From the NCBI RefSeq assembly GCF_030068445.1, contig NZ_JAQPOK010000084.1, positions 1 to 64,000 of the forward strand: a DNA stretch of 64,000 nucleotides, in the 5' to 3' direction. The position numbers and the translations under genes were made by a program. Below are positions 17,277 to 26,984 of the stretch, one piece after another. Within the stretch, counting starts at the first letter, position 1, and each line of letters begins with the position of its first letter. Under the pieces are notes generated by a model. The model ran no database searches and was not told the DNA's origin. It worked only from the letters and a program-made list of their open reading frames with translations. The stretch is from Roseofilum halophilum BLCC-M91. Lineage in GTDB: Bacteria; Cyanobacteriota; Cyanobacteriia; Cyanobacteriales; Desertifilaceae.

Positions 17277-18761
17277 TTATGATCGCTCCTGTAGAGCTAA
17301 CCTCGCCTGTTCTCGGTCATCGAAGTGAATCTTTTCTGTGCCTAAAATTTGATAATCTTCGTGACCTTTACCAGCGATTAAAACCCCATCACCCGGTTTG
17401 GCTTCCAGGATAGCCTGACGGATGGCTTGGGCCCGATCGCCCATGACAATGGGTTTGGCAGATTCAGGAATTCCGGCCATAATATCCTCAAGGATTTGCT
17501 CCGGATTTTCCGTGCGCGGATTATCGGAAGTCACCACCGGCACATCGGCTAATTCGGCGGCAATTTTACCCATGATGGGGCGTTTGGTGCGATCGCGATC
17601 GCCTCCACAACCAAACACGCAAATCATCCGCCCTGGAATAAAGGGACGAGAAGCCTTCAGTAAATTTTCTAGGCTATCGGGGGTATGGGCATAGTCTACA
17701 ATCACCGTAATCTCCTGATCCGGTTTCACGCTCACGCGCTCCATCCGTCCCGGCACGCCCAAGAAGTCAGGTAAACTCGATACCATCGTTTCTAAGGAAA
17801 TGCCCAGATGTAAGCCAGCGCCAATGGCTGCCAATAGATTGGAGACATTAAATTGACCCACTAAGGGCGACTCGAAGGCCATCTCCCCTTGGGGGGTATG
17901 TAAGATTCCTTTCACGCCTTTGGGCTGATATTCTAGATCGCTTGTCCACAGAGACGCGGAAGGATCATTAAGGCTATAGCTCCAAACCTGTTCCTGGGGT
18001 AAACGCTCAATTAACCGCTTGCCGTAGGGATCGTCAGCATTAATAATCGCTTTTCCTTTTAAGTAATCTGGACTAAACAGCAGGGCTTTGGCTTCAAAAT
18101 AATCTTCCATGCTGGGGTGATAGTCCAAATGGTCTTGGGTTAAGTTCGTAAAAACAGACACTTGAAAGGGACAGCCCCAAACCCGTTTTTGCTCTAAAGA
18201 ATGGGAGCTGACTTCCATTACTCCATATTCACATCCGGCAGCGACTGCTTGGGAGAGCTGTTGTTGTAAGGTGACGGCAAAGGGGGTGGTATTAACTGCC
18301 GTTTGGTGATATCCCGGCCATTTGGCGTAGAGGGTTCCCAGGAGAGCCGTCGGCTTTTGTCCGTGGGTTAAAAAGGCTTCAATTAAATGGGTGGTGGTGG
18401 TTTTGCCGTTGGTTCCCGTTACGCCCACCAGCTTTAAGGTCTGGCCAGGATGGTTATAGAAGGCGGCGGCTACTTCCCCGCAAATCTTGGCCATATCTAG
18501 ACCGGAAATCACACAAGCGTCTCCAGGAGGATGCTTACTGAGGGCGGATTCCGAGACGATCGCCGCGATCGCCCCCGCAGCCACAGCACTCGGCCAAAAC
18601 TCTCCCCCATCCACACGGGTTCCGGGCATTCCGATAAACAGATCTCCAGCTTGACAAGAGTGGGAATTCGTGCTTAGTCCTTTTACATCCAGGTCTAAAG
18701 CCGGGTGTGTAGAGACTTCCCCTAATTCACTCACGTTAGGGAGCAACTCGCGTAATTTCAT
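17277..18761 (-). CDS. murE: UDP-MurNAc-tripeptide synthetase, meso-DAP adding
   Basis: A cytosolic Mur ligase that adds meso-diaminopimelate to UDP-MurNAc-L-Ala-D-Glu during peptidoglycan synthesis. It has the three Mur ligase domains: the N-terminal UDP-binding region (STNSHSCQAGDLFIGMPG), the central ATPase with P-loop GVTGTNGKTTTTHLI near residue 115, and the C-terminal domain with TSDNPRTENPEQI. DNPR is the signature for diaminopimelate specificity. Length 494 is normal. The start MKLRELLP is typical. It is transcribed away from the 81-nt gap to the mmsA stop, on the same strand. Confidence 0.96.
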   Translation of the reverse strand: MKLRELLPNVSELGEVSTHPALDLDVKGLSTNSHSCQAGDLFIGMPGTRVDGGEFWPSAVAAGAIAAIVSESALSKHPPGDACVISGLDMAKICGEVAAAFYNHPGQTLKLVGVTGTNGKTTTTHLIEAFLTHGQKPTALLGTLYAKWPGYHQTAVNTTPFAVTLQQQLSQAVAAGCEYGVMEVSSHSLEQKRVWGCPFQVSVFTNLTQDHLDYHPSMEDYFEAKALLFSPDYLKGKAIINADDPYGKRLIERLPQEQVWSYSLNDPSASLWTSDLEYQPKGVKGILHTPQGEMAFESPLVGQFNVSNLLAAIGAGLHLGISLETMVSSLPDFLGVPGRMERVSVKPDQEITVIVDYAHTPDSLENLLKASRPFIPGRMICVFGCGGDRDRTKRPIMGKIAAELADVPVVTSDNPRTENPEQILEDIMAGIPESAKPIVMGDRAQAIRQAILEAKPGDGVLIAGKGHEDYQILGTEKIHFDDREQARLALQERS

Positions 18762-18842
18762 CTGTCAGCCCTCCTCACAGAAATATCCTTTGGCATTTGC
18801 ACGGGAATTGTTAGTTACTATAGTATTTGTATCAGAATTGGT

Positions 18843-20324
18843 TCAAAACTGCCGCGACCAAGTTTTGGGCCAGCGCTCAATTACGACCTTGGTTTGGGTA
18901 AAAAATTCGACGGCATGACGGCCTTGACCGTGTAAATCCCCAAAAAAGCTTTCTTTCCAACCACTGAAGGGAAAAAAGGCCATGGGAGCAGCTACACCGA
19001 TGTTAATGCCGATATTTCCGGCTTCAACTTCATAGCGGAATTTACGGGCGGCTGCGCCACTGCTGGTAAATAAACAGGCCATGTTACCCCAGGGACTTTG
19101 GTTGATGAGGGCGATCGCCTCTTCTAAGCTGTTGACATGCATTAAACCAAGAACCGGGCCGAAAATCTCTGTGGTGGCGATCGCACTCTCAGCCTGTACC
19201 CCATCTAAAATCGTCGGTCGCACAAAGTAACCATTCTCGTAACCGGGAATGTTCCGATTTCTGCCATCCACCAGCAATTGAGCGCCTTCTTGGGTTCCTT
19301 GCTCAATTAATCCGTGAATTCTCTGTTGACTAGATTGAGTAATCACTGGCCCCATCTGAATGCCCTCATCCAGACCAAACCCCACCTTGCGCTCCGTGGC
19401 AGTAGTGGCGATCGCCTCCCGAAAATCATCTCGCACCGAACCTACAGTGAGGGCGATCGAAGCCGCCAAACAGCGCTGTCCCGCACAGCCAAACGCACTA
19501 TCAGCCACAATTCTCGTCGTCATCTCCAAATCCGCATCCGGCAGCACAATAATCGGATTTTTCGCTCCCCCCTGACACTGCACCCGCTTCCCCTGCTCTG
19601 CTGCTCGACTATAGATATAGCGAGCCACCGGACTCGAACCCACAAAACTAATCGCCCGAATCAGGGGATGATCTAAAATCGCGTCCACCGTCTCCTTCGC
19701 CCCATGGACTAAATTCACCACCCCCTTCGGCAAACCCGTTTCTGCTAACAGATGAAACACCTTCTCCATCGTCAGGGGCACTTTCTCCGAAGGCTTAACT
19801 ATATAAGTATTGCCACAAGCCAGAGCATAGGGCATAAACCAAAAGGGAATCATCGCCGGAAAATTAAACGGCGCTATGACTGCGGCGACTCCCAACGGTT
19901 GGCGAATCATGATTTCATCAATCCCTTGGGCAATATCTTCCAGGTTAGTGCCTTGCATCAGAGTCGGAATTCCACAAGCCACTTCCACATTCTCAATCCC
20001 TCGCTGTAACTCCCCTTGAGACTCCTTCAACGTTTTACCGCACTCAATCGTAATCGTCTGAGCGAGACTCTCAAAGTCCCGCTCTAGCAAACTTTTGAGC
20101 TTAAACAAATACTGAATTCTCTCTTGAGGGGGAACCCTGCGCCAATCCTGTTGCGCTATACTCGCGGCTGTGGCTGCGAGATCCACCTCAGTGGCTGGAG
20201 AAACGGGAACTTGGCTCAAAACCTGGCCTGTCGCTGGATTCATCACTGGCATCGATTCCGTTGCTCCAGAAACCCGCCACTCTCCATTGATATAGTTGTG
20301 CAGAGTCCCAGTCCCCATACTCAT
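18843..20324 (-). CDS. mmsA: CoA-acylating methylmalonate-semialdehyde dehydrogenase
   Basis: An NAD-dependent aldehyde dehydrogenase of the MmsA type, which converts methylmalonate or malonate semialdehyde to propionyl- or acetyl-CoA. The Rossmann segment [12 protein letters not shown] is present. The catalytic loop is [12 protein letters not shown] with the nucleophilic Cys. The C-terminal [18 protein letters not shown] segment is the family signature; it replaces the Glu general base of ordinary aldehyde dehydrogenases (here GGAKNP in place of ELGGK). Length 493 matches. No valine or inositol degradation genes are nearby, so the physiological substrate is uncertain. Confidence 0.9.
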   Translation of the reverse strand: MSMGTGTLHNYINGEWRVSGATESMPVMNPATGQVLSQVPVSPATEVDLAATAASIAQQDWRRVPPQERIQYLFKLKSLLERDFESLAQTITIECGKTLKESQGELQRGIENVEVACGIPTLMQGTNLEDIAQGIDEIMIRQPLGVAAVIAPFNFPAMIPFWFMPYALACGNTYIVKPSEKVPLTMEKVFHLLAETGLPKGVVNLVHGAKETVDAILDHPLIRAISFVGSSPVARYIYSRAAEQGKRVQCQGGAKNPIIVLPDADLEMTTRIVADSAFGCAGQRCLAASIALTVGSVRDDFREAIATTATERKVGFGLDEGIQMGPVITQSSQQRIHGLIEQGTQEGAQLLVDGRNRNIPGYENGYFVRPTILDGVQAESAIATTEIFGPVLGLMHVNSLEEAIALINQSPWGNMACLFTSSGAAARKFRYEVEAGNIGINIGVAAPMAFFPFSGWKESFFGDLHGQGRHAVEFFTQTKVVIERWPKTWSRQF

Positions 20325-20701
20325 CCCTCCCCTTCTTACGGTTTAGCTTCCCATTCTTCGACTCAATTATAGAATTTTACGCAAAATCTCCAGAGAAATT
20401 ATAATTTGACTCCTGATAAACCGTTACATTTCTTCAATGTCTGTGAAAATAAGGAGCTATTTTCGGAATCTAGGGGGTCAACTTCACACAATCTTTAAAT
20501 TTGTGCCCTCTAATTTAAAGTTTCCGTGAATTCCACGAAAAACCCTAGGCGATCTTTCGGGGGATTGTCTATGATAGGAATTGTCAACGAGAAAAGGAAA
20601 TAGCGATCGCTCTGAGGCGATTCCGTAAAATCCCCTTCCGTATTGAACGCTTCTACGATCTTTTACTCAAACTACTGTTATTTAATTTCAGGAGAATCCT
20701 A
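20325..20701. other. 376-nt divergent intergenic region without a gene
   Basis: Region between mmsA and the PEP-CTERM gene. I see no ORF. It contains the structured element at 20493-20540, a HIP1 site (GCGATCGC near 20604) and an AGGAGAATCCTAATG-like ribosome-binding site for the downstream gene (GGAG at about 20691). Confidence 0.6.
20493..20540. promoter_or_regulatory. Two adjacent inverted repeats upstream of the PEP-CTERM gene
   Basis: CTTTAAATT at 20493-20501 pairs perfectly with AATTTAAAG at 20512-20520 (10-nt loop). It is directly followed by TTTCCGTGAATTCCACGAAA (20521-20540), a second near-palindrome. Both lie in the divergent region and do not follow a gene, so they are not obvious terminators. 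They may be operator sites or a structured leader. No regulator is known. Confidence 0.4.
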
Positions 20702-21532
20702 ATGAACTATCTAAATTTATTCCCCCAACGCCTATTCTCTGCCACTGCACTAACCGCAATCACCCTGGGTTTATCTGGGTTAACTGGTGGTAGTGCCCAA
20801 GCTCTAGATTTCGGTACATCTTGGGATACCAACTGTCTAGGTGGAGTTGGACCAGAATCCTGTTCTCTACAAAACCACTTTGATAGTCAGACCGTAAGTG
20901 GTGGGATTGACGCTGTTGCTGACCAAACTGGCTACGAATGGTTTACCAACACGGCTACTGGAAATGCTACCGGCACTTTCATGTTTGAAGTTGCTGGTTT
21001 TGCCCCTCACAACGAGTTCGGGATTTACAACAAGTCAGGTTCTAAGATTGACTTGTTTGGTGGAATAAATGATGCGGGTGATTCAGTGACTGTCAATTTC
21101 CTCAGTGGAGGCAAAGTGAGTCGCACCACTCAGCAGTTGGAACCCGGCCCGATCAATGCTCCTGTATGGAATATGTTTGAAGACTTTGGTAACGAATTCG
21201 GTTTCTACCTAACCAACAAGAATGGCGAAACCTTCTATTCTCAAAGCAGCAAAAATGACGGCGGTTATCAGCAAGCCGTTGTGTATCAGGGTGATGATGA
21301 AACAGTCATGGAGTTGCCAGGAAGAGCAGCAGGAACATTTACGGATAATGAATTCATCATTGCCTTTGAAGATCTCTTCCGTGGAGGAAGTTCCGACTCT
21401 GACTTTAATGATTTAGTCGTGATGATGGAATCGATTGAACCGGCTGATGTTCCCGAACCTTCTATGCTGCTTGGCTTGGGTGTTTTAGGTGCGAGTTTCT
21501 GGTCTGTTCGTCGTCGTCGTTCTCGCTCTTAG
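20702..21532 (+). CDS. DUF4114-like PEP-CTERM exported protein
   Basis: A 276-residue exported protein. The N-terminal signal peptide spans residues about 8-34 (ALTAITLGLSGLTGGSAQA). A DUF4114-type body follows, with FEVAGFAPHNEFGIYN, FGFYLTN and the acidic SDSDFNDLVVMME motif. The C-terminal PEP-CTERM sorting signal is VPEPSMLLGLGVLG, then a hydrophobic helix and RRRRSRS. PEP-CTERM proteins are sorted by exosortase and often associate with exopolysaccharide. A GGAG ribosome-binding site precedes the ATG. Function of this member is unknown. Confidence 0.9.
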   Translation: MNYLNLFPQRLFSATALTAITLGLSGLTGGSAQALDFGTSWDTNCLGGVGPESCSLQNHFDSQTVSGGIDAVADQTGYEWFTNTATGNATGTFMFEVAGFAPHNEFGIYNKSGSKIDLFGGINDAGDSVTVNFLSGGKVSRTTQQLEPGPINAPVWNMFEDFGNEFGFYLTNKNGETFYSQSSKNDGGYQQAVVYQGDDETVMELPGRAAGTFTDNEFIIAFEDLFRGGSSDSDFNDLVVMMESIEPADVPEPSMLLGLGVLGASFWSVRRRRSRS

Positions 21533-21576
21533 TTCTTAGAGTTTTCCCAGACGTAAATAGACAGAAATAGACATAA

Positions 21577-21606
21577 TGTAGGGGCGAACGGCCGTTCGCC
21601 CCTACA
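21577..21606. terminator. Perfect 30-bp palindrome, second copy
   Basis: Identical to 9624-9653 (half-site TGTAGGGGCGAACGG). It lies 45 nt after the PEP-CTERM stop and is followed by GCTTTTTTTAA, so on the plus strand it has the form of a Rho-independent terminator. It sits between convergent genes (PEP-CTERM and crtB). Confidence 0.75.
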
Positions 21607-21630
21607 GCTTTTTTTAATACAGATCTAGCA

Positions 21631-21658
21631 GTAGGGGCGAAATATTTTTCGCCCCTAT
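21631..21658. terminator. Related hairpin GTAGGGGCGAAA...TTTCGCCCCTAT
   Basis: A variant of the neighbouring palindrome: same GTAGGGGCGA outer arm with an A/T-rich loop (AATATTTTT). It is placed just before the crtB stop codon in the convergent gap, so it probably helps end crtPB transcription on the minus strand. Confidence 0.55.
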
Positions 21659-21669
21659 ATCAATCTCGA

Positions 21670-22593
21670 TCAGAAAATTTGCGATCGCATATACGCCACC
21701 GGCAAACTCACCAGTTTCTTCGGCAAAGACACATAGGCACGCTTCGTAAACACATCATAATCATTGCGTTCAATTGCCCCTAAAATCTGTTGATAGAGCA
21801 TCAGGGCTGACCAAACCGGCCATCGAGCATCCCGAATCAGATAGCGTACACCCCCTTCTGCTTGTTTATAAAACTTCCGCGCTCGTTGAATTTGGAAGCG
21901 CATAAACTGCCGCCAACGGTCATCAATCACCCTATTGAGTAAATCCTCTTCCGTATAGTCAAACAGGGCTAACTCTTCCAAAGGCAAATAAATTCTACCC
22001 CGCCCAATATCTTCCCCCACATCCCGGAGAATATTGGTTAACTGATTAGCAATACCCAGAGCTACAGCCTCTTCGATGGGCACATAGGGCTGATTATGCC
22101 AAGGTGCAATAGAACCAGACTCATCTACGCCCATCACAGATGTAGACATTAACCCGACTGTCCCCGCGACTCGGTAACAGTATAAATACAAATCATCAAA
22201 CGTTTGATACCGACTCTGGAATAAATCCATCCGTTGCCCGGCAATCATATCGCGGAAGGGCTGAATATCTAGGGAAAACCGTTCCAGGGTATCGACTAGG
22301 GCCACTTCTTCATCGGTCAGGGCATCGCCATCAAACACTTCTTCTAGGCGCTCTTCCCAATGGTCAAGGGTTTCTGGGGTGGTGATTTCACTTTCCTTGC
22401 CATCGACCAATTCATCGGTGTGCCGACACCAAGCATATATGGCCCAAATGGCCCGGCGCTTGGCTTCTGGCATTAACAGGGTTCCTAAGTAGAAGGTCTT
22501 AGCATAGGTTGCCGTAATTTGACGACAGAGTTCATAGGATTTTTCTAGGGAGACAAGCGGTCTCATGCGAGCAGGCTTCGGTAATTGCAGCAT
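21670..22593 (-). CDS. crtB: Phytoene synthase
   Basis: Condenses two geranylgeranyl diphosphates to 15-cis-phytoene, the first step of carotenoid synthesis. Two aspartate-rich Mg-diphosphate motifs are clear: RHTDELVDG near residue 60 and NILRDVGEDIGRGRIYLP near residue 190. The ELCRQITATYAKTFYLGT N-terminus and AIWAIYAWCR segment are typical of cyanobacterial CrtB. Length 307 is normal. It lies 30 nt downstream of crtP on the same strand, the usual crtP-crtB operon of cyanobacteria. Confidence 0.96.
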   Translation of the reverse strand: MLQLPKPARMRPLVSLEKSYELCRQITATYAKTFYLGTLLMPEAKRRAIWAIYAWCRHTDELVDGKESEITTPETLDHWEERLEEVFDGDALTDEEVALVDTLERFSLDIQPFRDMIAGQRMDLFQSRYQTFDDLYLYCYRVAGTVGLMSTSVMGVDESGSIAPWHNQPYVPIEEAVALGIANQLTNILRDVGEDIGRGRIYLPLEELALFDYTEEDLLNRVIDDRWRQFMRFQIQRARKFYKQAEGGVRYLIRDARWPVWSALMLYQQILGAIERNDYDVFTKRAYVSLPKKLVSLPVAYMRSQIF

Positions 22594-22623
22594 GGGTTAC
22601 AGAGAGATTCGGCGGTGGGGGAC

Positions 22624-24048
<1,425 letters not shown>

Positions 24049-24770
24049 TTAGTTCCTTTTTCGCTCTGTAACATTTCTTATTATTCTACTATAGTTGGCC
24101 CAGAGTTCTCACATTTCGATCGAAGATTGCCAAAAATGGAGAAATATCCGAAATGGCGATCGCCGGAAATCTCCCTTGCCAATGGATTGAAGGTGTGATA
24201 CATTTCTTAATAGTAGAGAAACAACAATGTTGGCTCTACAGACTGCGGAGATCCGAAACAACCGGTAAGCAAAGTTGCCAGTTGCCCAGGTGTCTCCTCT
24301 AAGTCTTTTATCTTTTTCTAATTACCGATGTTTGAAGTCAGAGCGTTCCACCTTGTGGAGTCGCAGGAACCTTTGGGCCATTTTTTAAGTTTCTCTAGTC
24401 TGATGCATTAGGGACGAGGGATAGTTCTCCTACAATCTCTGTGCAGTTTAGGGACTAGCACAACCGAGATGGATCGAGTTCCAGAGTTTTCCTATGGTGG
24501 AAATCATAGGGAAGGTTCACACGCTGCTTGCTTCAAGCGATCGTTTTTCCGACCCATGATTGTTTATTCACCACTTCATCTGGAGTTGCGGCCGATCTTA
24601 TGTATTTAACTGGTGTTTTCTGGACTCACAATCCTAAAGTTTTAACCACGCCTTTGTTCTGGAGAGCCTTGATATCTATGGGTAAAGGTTGGACATTATT
24701 TTGTCAATATTCTTGGCTGATTTCGCCTCTAAAGTGTCTTTTGGCAAGTTAACTCAATTCTCAAGAAGGA
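24049..24770. other. About 720 nt with no recognised gene
   Basis: Region between crtP and the repeats next to the CRISPR array. The first 60-100 nt presumably hold the crtP promoter. A 74-codon ORF (24528-24752) shows no recognisable features and no clear ribosome-binding site. Small inverted repeats occur, such as CCTATGG...CATAGGG near 24491-24510. I could not match it to RNase P RNA, tmRNA, SRP RNA or 6S RNA by eye. A non-coding RNA or a decayed gene cannot be excluded. Confidence 0.5.
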
Positions 24771-24857
24771 TGGGTAATGGGTAATGGGTAATGGGTAATT
24801 GGTAATGGGTAATTGGTGATTGGTGATTGGTGATTGGTGATTGGTGATTGGTAATTG
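24771..24857. repeat. Heptamer tandem repeats beside the CRISPR array
   Basis: About 12 tandem heptamers: GGGTAAT units first, then TGGTAAT, then a run of TGGTGAT units, ending TGGTAATTGATT. The gradual unit change (GGGTAAT to TGGTGAT) indicates local expansion of variant units. It ends 16 nt before the first CRISPR repeat. Confidence 0.85.
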
Positions 24858-24873
24858 ATTCCGAGGGATACTT

Positions 24874-25279
24874 GTTTCAATCCCTAATAGGGATTTAAGG
24901 GCATTTCAACGCTACATCTGGTAACGATAGCGATGTCGTCGGCTTTCAGTTTCAATCCCTAATAGGGATTTAAGGGCATTTCAACCAACTTTAATTTTTC
25001 ATCACTCTAGATTTAATTCGGAGTTTCAATCCCTAATAGGGATTTAAGGGCATTTCAACGCAAGATTGCATAATTTATTGTCGTTAATTTGTTTGAGTTT
25101 CAATCCCTAATAGGGATTTAAGGGCATTTCAACTAGCGGGGAGAGATCGGGGACGATACTCGAATTCCGGTTTCAATCCCTAATAGGGATTTAAGGGCAT
25201 TTCAACCCAGCCGTCCCACTTATCTACCGCGTGATCACCATCGTTTCAATCCCTAATAGGGATTTAAGGGCATTTCAAC
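24874..25279 (-). CRISPR. CRISPR array, 6 repeats and 5 spacers
   Basis: Six identical 37-nt repeats start at 24874, 24949, 25023, 25097, 25170 and 25243. On the plus strand they begin GTTTCAATCCCTAATAGGG and end GGGCATTTCAAC. Spacers are 38, 37, 37, 36 and 36 nt and are all different. The reverse complement ends in GGGATTGAAAC, the usual 3' end (tag) of type I/III repeats in cyanobacteria, so the array is probably transcribed on the minus strand with its leader to the right. The repeat has an internal palindrome AATCCCTAATAGGGATT. No cas gene is present in the window, so the Cas proteins must act in trans or lie elsewhere. Confidence 0.97.
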
Positions 25280-25560
25280 TGCTGGCATCTGAGACCCTTG
25301 CCGTATTTAGTTTTCCAGGTACATTTCCGACGATCTCCCTTAATCTTAGCAGAAGGCTGCTGAAAAAACAACCCCAAATCGCTGAAACCCTTGCCCTGTA
25401 TGGGCCGACGCGGTCTCAAGATCTAAAATGGCTACAACCGAGACCAGATAAGGGATAGAGCGATTGGAGCGCTCAAGGCATTTTCCACACCCCCCCAGCG
25501 TCGGAAAAAAAGAAAGGGGAGAGTGAGGACATTACCTTTTGCATGAGTACCTATTCCCTA
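25280..25560 (-). promoter_or_regulatory. Probable CRISPR leader
   Basis: The non-coding 280 nt right of the last repeat, upstream of the array on the minus strand. It contains two similar segments, TGAGACCCTTGCCGTAT (about 25289-25305) and TGAAACCCTTGCCCTGTAT (about 25383-25401), 94 nt apart, and a C-run CACACCCCCCCAGCG near 25488-25502. Placement next to the likely leader end supports a leader role. The promoter was not identified. Confidence 0.5.
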
Positions 25561-25574
25561 TTCCCCATTCCCTC

Positions 25575-26189
25575 TCAGTACAGAGTCGATTCGATACCCA
25601 AACGATTGAGATCGCGTTCGATTTCCAGGCCCAAGCGGCGGTTGTGGGGGTCGGTGCGCCGGGCTTTTTGTAGGTAGAGTTGGGCTTTTTCCAGTTGATT
25701 GTGTTTGAGTAAATGTTGACCTTGAGACTGATAAGTAATCGCTTGCCATTGGCGCACTTCCGGATCGAACGGCAGGCGATCGCGCAAAGCTTCCACCAAG
25801 GCGATCGCCCTCGGAAAGCGCTTATTCTTTAACAACTCTCGCAGTTGCTCATAGGAACTTTGTTTTAACTGTTGATCCTGGGGACTCAAAGGCGGAATTT
25901 TCACCTTCCGGGGAGGGGGTGCAGGAGAAGGGGTATCCGTCACCATTGGTTCAGGAGGGGGATGAGAAAACGCTTCAAACCCCAATTCCGTATCAGTAAC
26001 CTCAGAAATCTCCTTTAACAGAATTTCATAGGCTTGAGTTAATTGAATAAATTTATCTTTAGCTCGTCTATCTCCCGGATTCACATCCGGGTGACACACC
26101 CGTGCCAAGCGCCGATAGGAAGCCTTCACCTCTGCAAAAGAGGCCCCCGGCTTTAAGCCCAACACTCGGTAATAATAAGCAATATTCAT
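25575..26189 (-). CDS. J-domain (DnaJ-like) protein with TPR-like C-terminus
   Basis: A 204-residue protein. The J domain is at residues about 3-65 with the DnaK-stimulating HPD motif (RRLARVCHPDVNPGDRRAK). A Pro-rich linker follows at about 95-110 (PPPEPMVTDTPSPAPPP). The C-terminal part contains helical TPR-like sequence (HLLKHNQLEKAQLYLQKARRTDPHNRRLGLE). It lacks Gly/Phe and zinc domains, so it is a class C J-protein acting as a targeted DnaK co-chaperone. The ATG at MNIAYYYRVLGL is preferred; two codons upstream is an alternative. It is downstream of clpP on the same strand, separated by a strong hairpin. Confidence 0.85.
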   Translation of the reverse strand: MNIAYYYRVLGLKPGASFAEVKASYRRLARVCHPDVNPGDRRAKDKFIQLTQAYEILLKEISEVTDTELGFEAFSHPPPEPMVTDTPSPAPPPRKVKIPPLSPQDQQLKQSSYEQLRELLKNKRFPRAIALVEALRDRLPFDPEVRQWQAITYQSQGQHLLKHNQLEKAQLYLQKARRTDPHNRRLGLEIERDLNRLGIESTLY

Positions 26190-26234
26190 CCCCACACATT
26201 AACAGCGATAACACTCCTAATCCCCTTAACTCGT

Positions 26235-26284
26235 GGATAACGCCCTCTCCCTTGGGAGAGGGATTTAGGGAGAGGGCGTTATCC
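26235..26284. terminator. Strong hairpin with 17-bp perfect arms
   Basis: GGATAACGCCCTCTCCC at 26235-26251 pairs perfectly with GGGAGAGGGCGTTATCC at 26268-26284, loop 16 nt. It lies 9 nt after the clpP stop and upstream of the DnaJ-like gene on the same strand. It may end clpRP transcripts, but its core (CCCTCTCCCTTGGGAGAGGG) is shared with MITE copy 2, so it is probably also a dispersed repeat. Confidence 0.7.
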
Positions 26285-26293
26285 CTGACTAAA

Positions 26294-26890
26294 CTAAACC
26301 CGGTCTACAATCACCTTATCGATCAGACCATACTCTTTCGCCTCTTCAGCAGACAAGAAATAATCCCGGTCTGTATCCTTTTCGATTTTCTCTAAGGGTT
26401 GATTGGTGTGTTTAGCCATTAGCTCATTTAACTGGGAGCGAGTCCGCAGAATTTGTTGAGCTTCAATTTGAATATCCGTCGCTTGCCGTCTCCCCACACC
26501 GCCAAGGGGTTGGTGAATCATAATCCGAGAATGGGGAAGGGCCAACCGTTTACCCGGACTGCCCGCAGCCAGTAAAAAGGCTCCCATGGAAGCGGCTAAT
26601 CCAACACAGATGGTGATCACTTCTGATTTAATATGTTGCATGGTGTCGTAAATAGCCATGCCTGCGGTCACCGAACCACCAGGAGAATTGATATACAGAT
26701 AAATGGGCTTATTCTGGTCATCGGAGTCTAGGTAAAGCATCACTGCTACCAATTGGTTGGCTAAACTATCCGTGACTTCGCGACCGAGAAAGATGATCCG
26801 CTCTTGATAGAGGCGATCGTAAATATTAATCCACCGTTCGTAAGGACTTCCGGGGAGACGATAGGGAACACTAGGAACACCGATAGGCAT
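26294..26890 (-). CDS. clpP: ATP-dependent Clp protease proteolytic subunit
   Basis: A 198-residue serine peptidase subunit, active form. The catalytic triad is visible: Ser in [14 protein letters not shown], His in [11 protein letters not shown] and Asp in [12 protein letters not shown]. The start is placed at [13 protein letters not shown], typical for cyanobacterial ClpP, because the upstream extension is not conserved-looking. It is preceded 94 nt upstream by clpR on the same strand. This pair corresponds to the ClpP3/ClpR mixed core of cyanobacteria, which works with ClpC or ClpX chaperones (family knowledge). The exact paralogue number is inferred from the pairing. Confidence 0.92.
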   Translation of the reverse strand: MPIGVPSVPYRLPGSPYERWINIYDRLYQERIIFLGREVTDSLANQLVAVMLYLDSDDQNKPIYLYINSPGGSVTAGMAIYDTMQHIKSEVITICVGLAASMGAFLLAAGSPGKRLALPHSRIMIHQPLGGVGRRQATDIQIEAQQILRTRSQLNELMAKHTNQPLEKIEKDTDRDYFLSAEEAKEYGLIDKVIVDRV

Positions 26891-26984
26891 AGGAAAATAC
26901 CAGAAAAAAATGAACAACAAAACAAAAGGCAAGCTGTTACAGCACTGGGTAATGTTATGAGGCAAGGGCTGTAATTGCCCAGAG

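Noticed and set aside
24200-24520. Possible 6S, SRP, RNase P or tmRNA gene
   Set aside because: No diagnostic conserved segments of these RNAs could be recognised by eye.
24528-24752. 74-codon ORF between crtP and the CRISPR array
   Set aside because: No ribosome-binding site, no domain, composition unlike neighbouring proteins.
25231-25458. 75-codon ORF overlapping the last CRISPR repeat
   Set aside because: It includes repeat and leader sequence; not a protein-coding gene.
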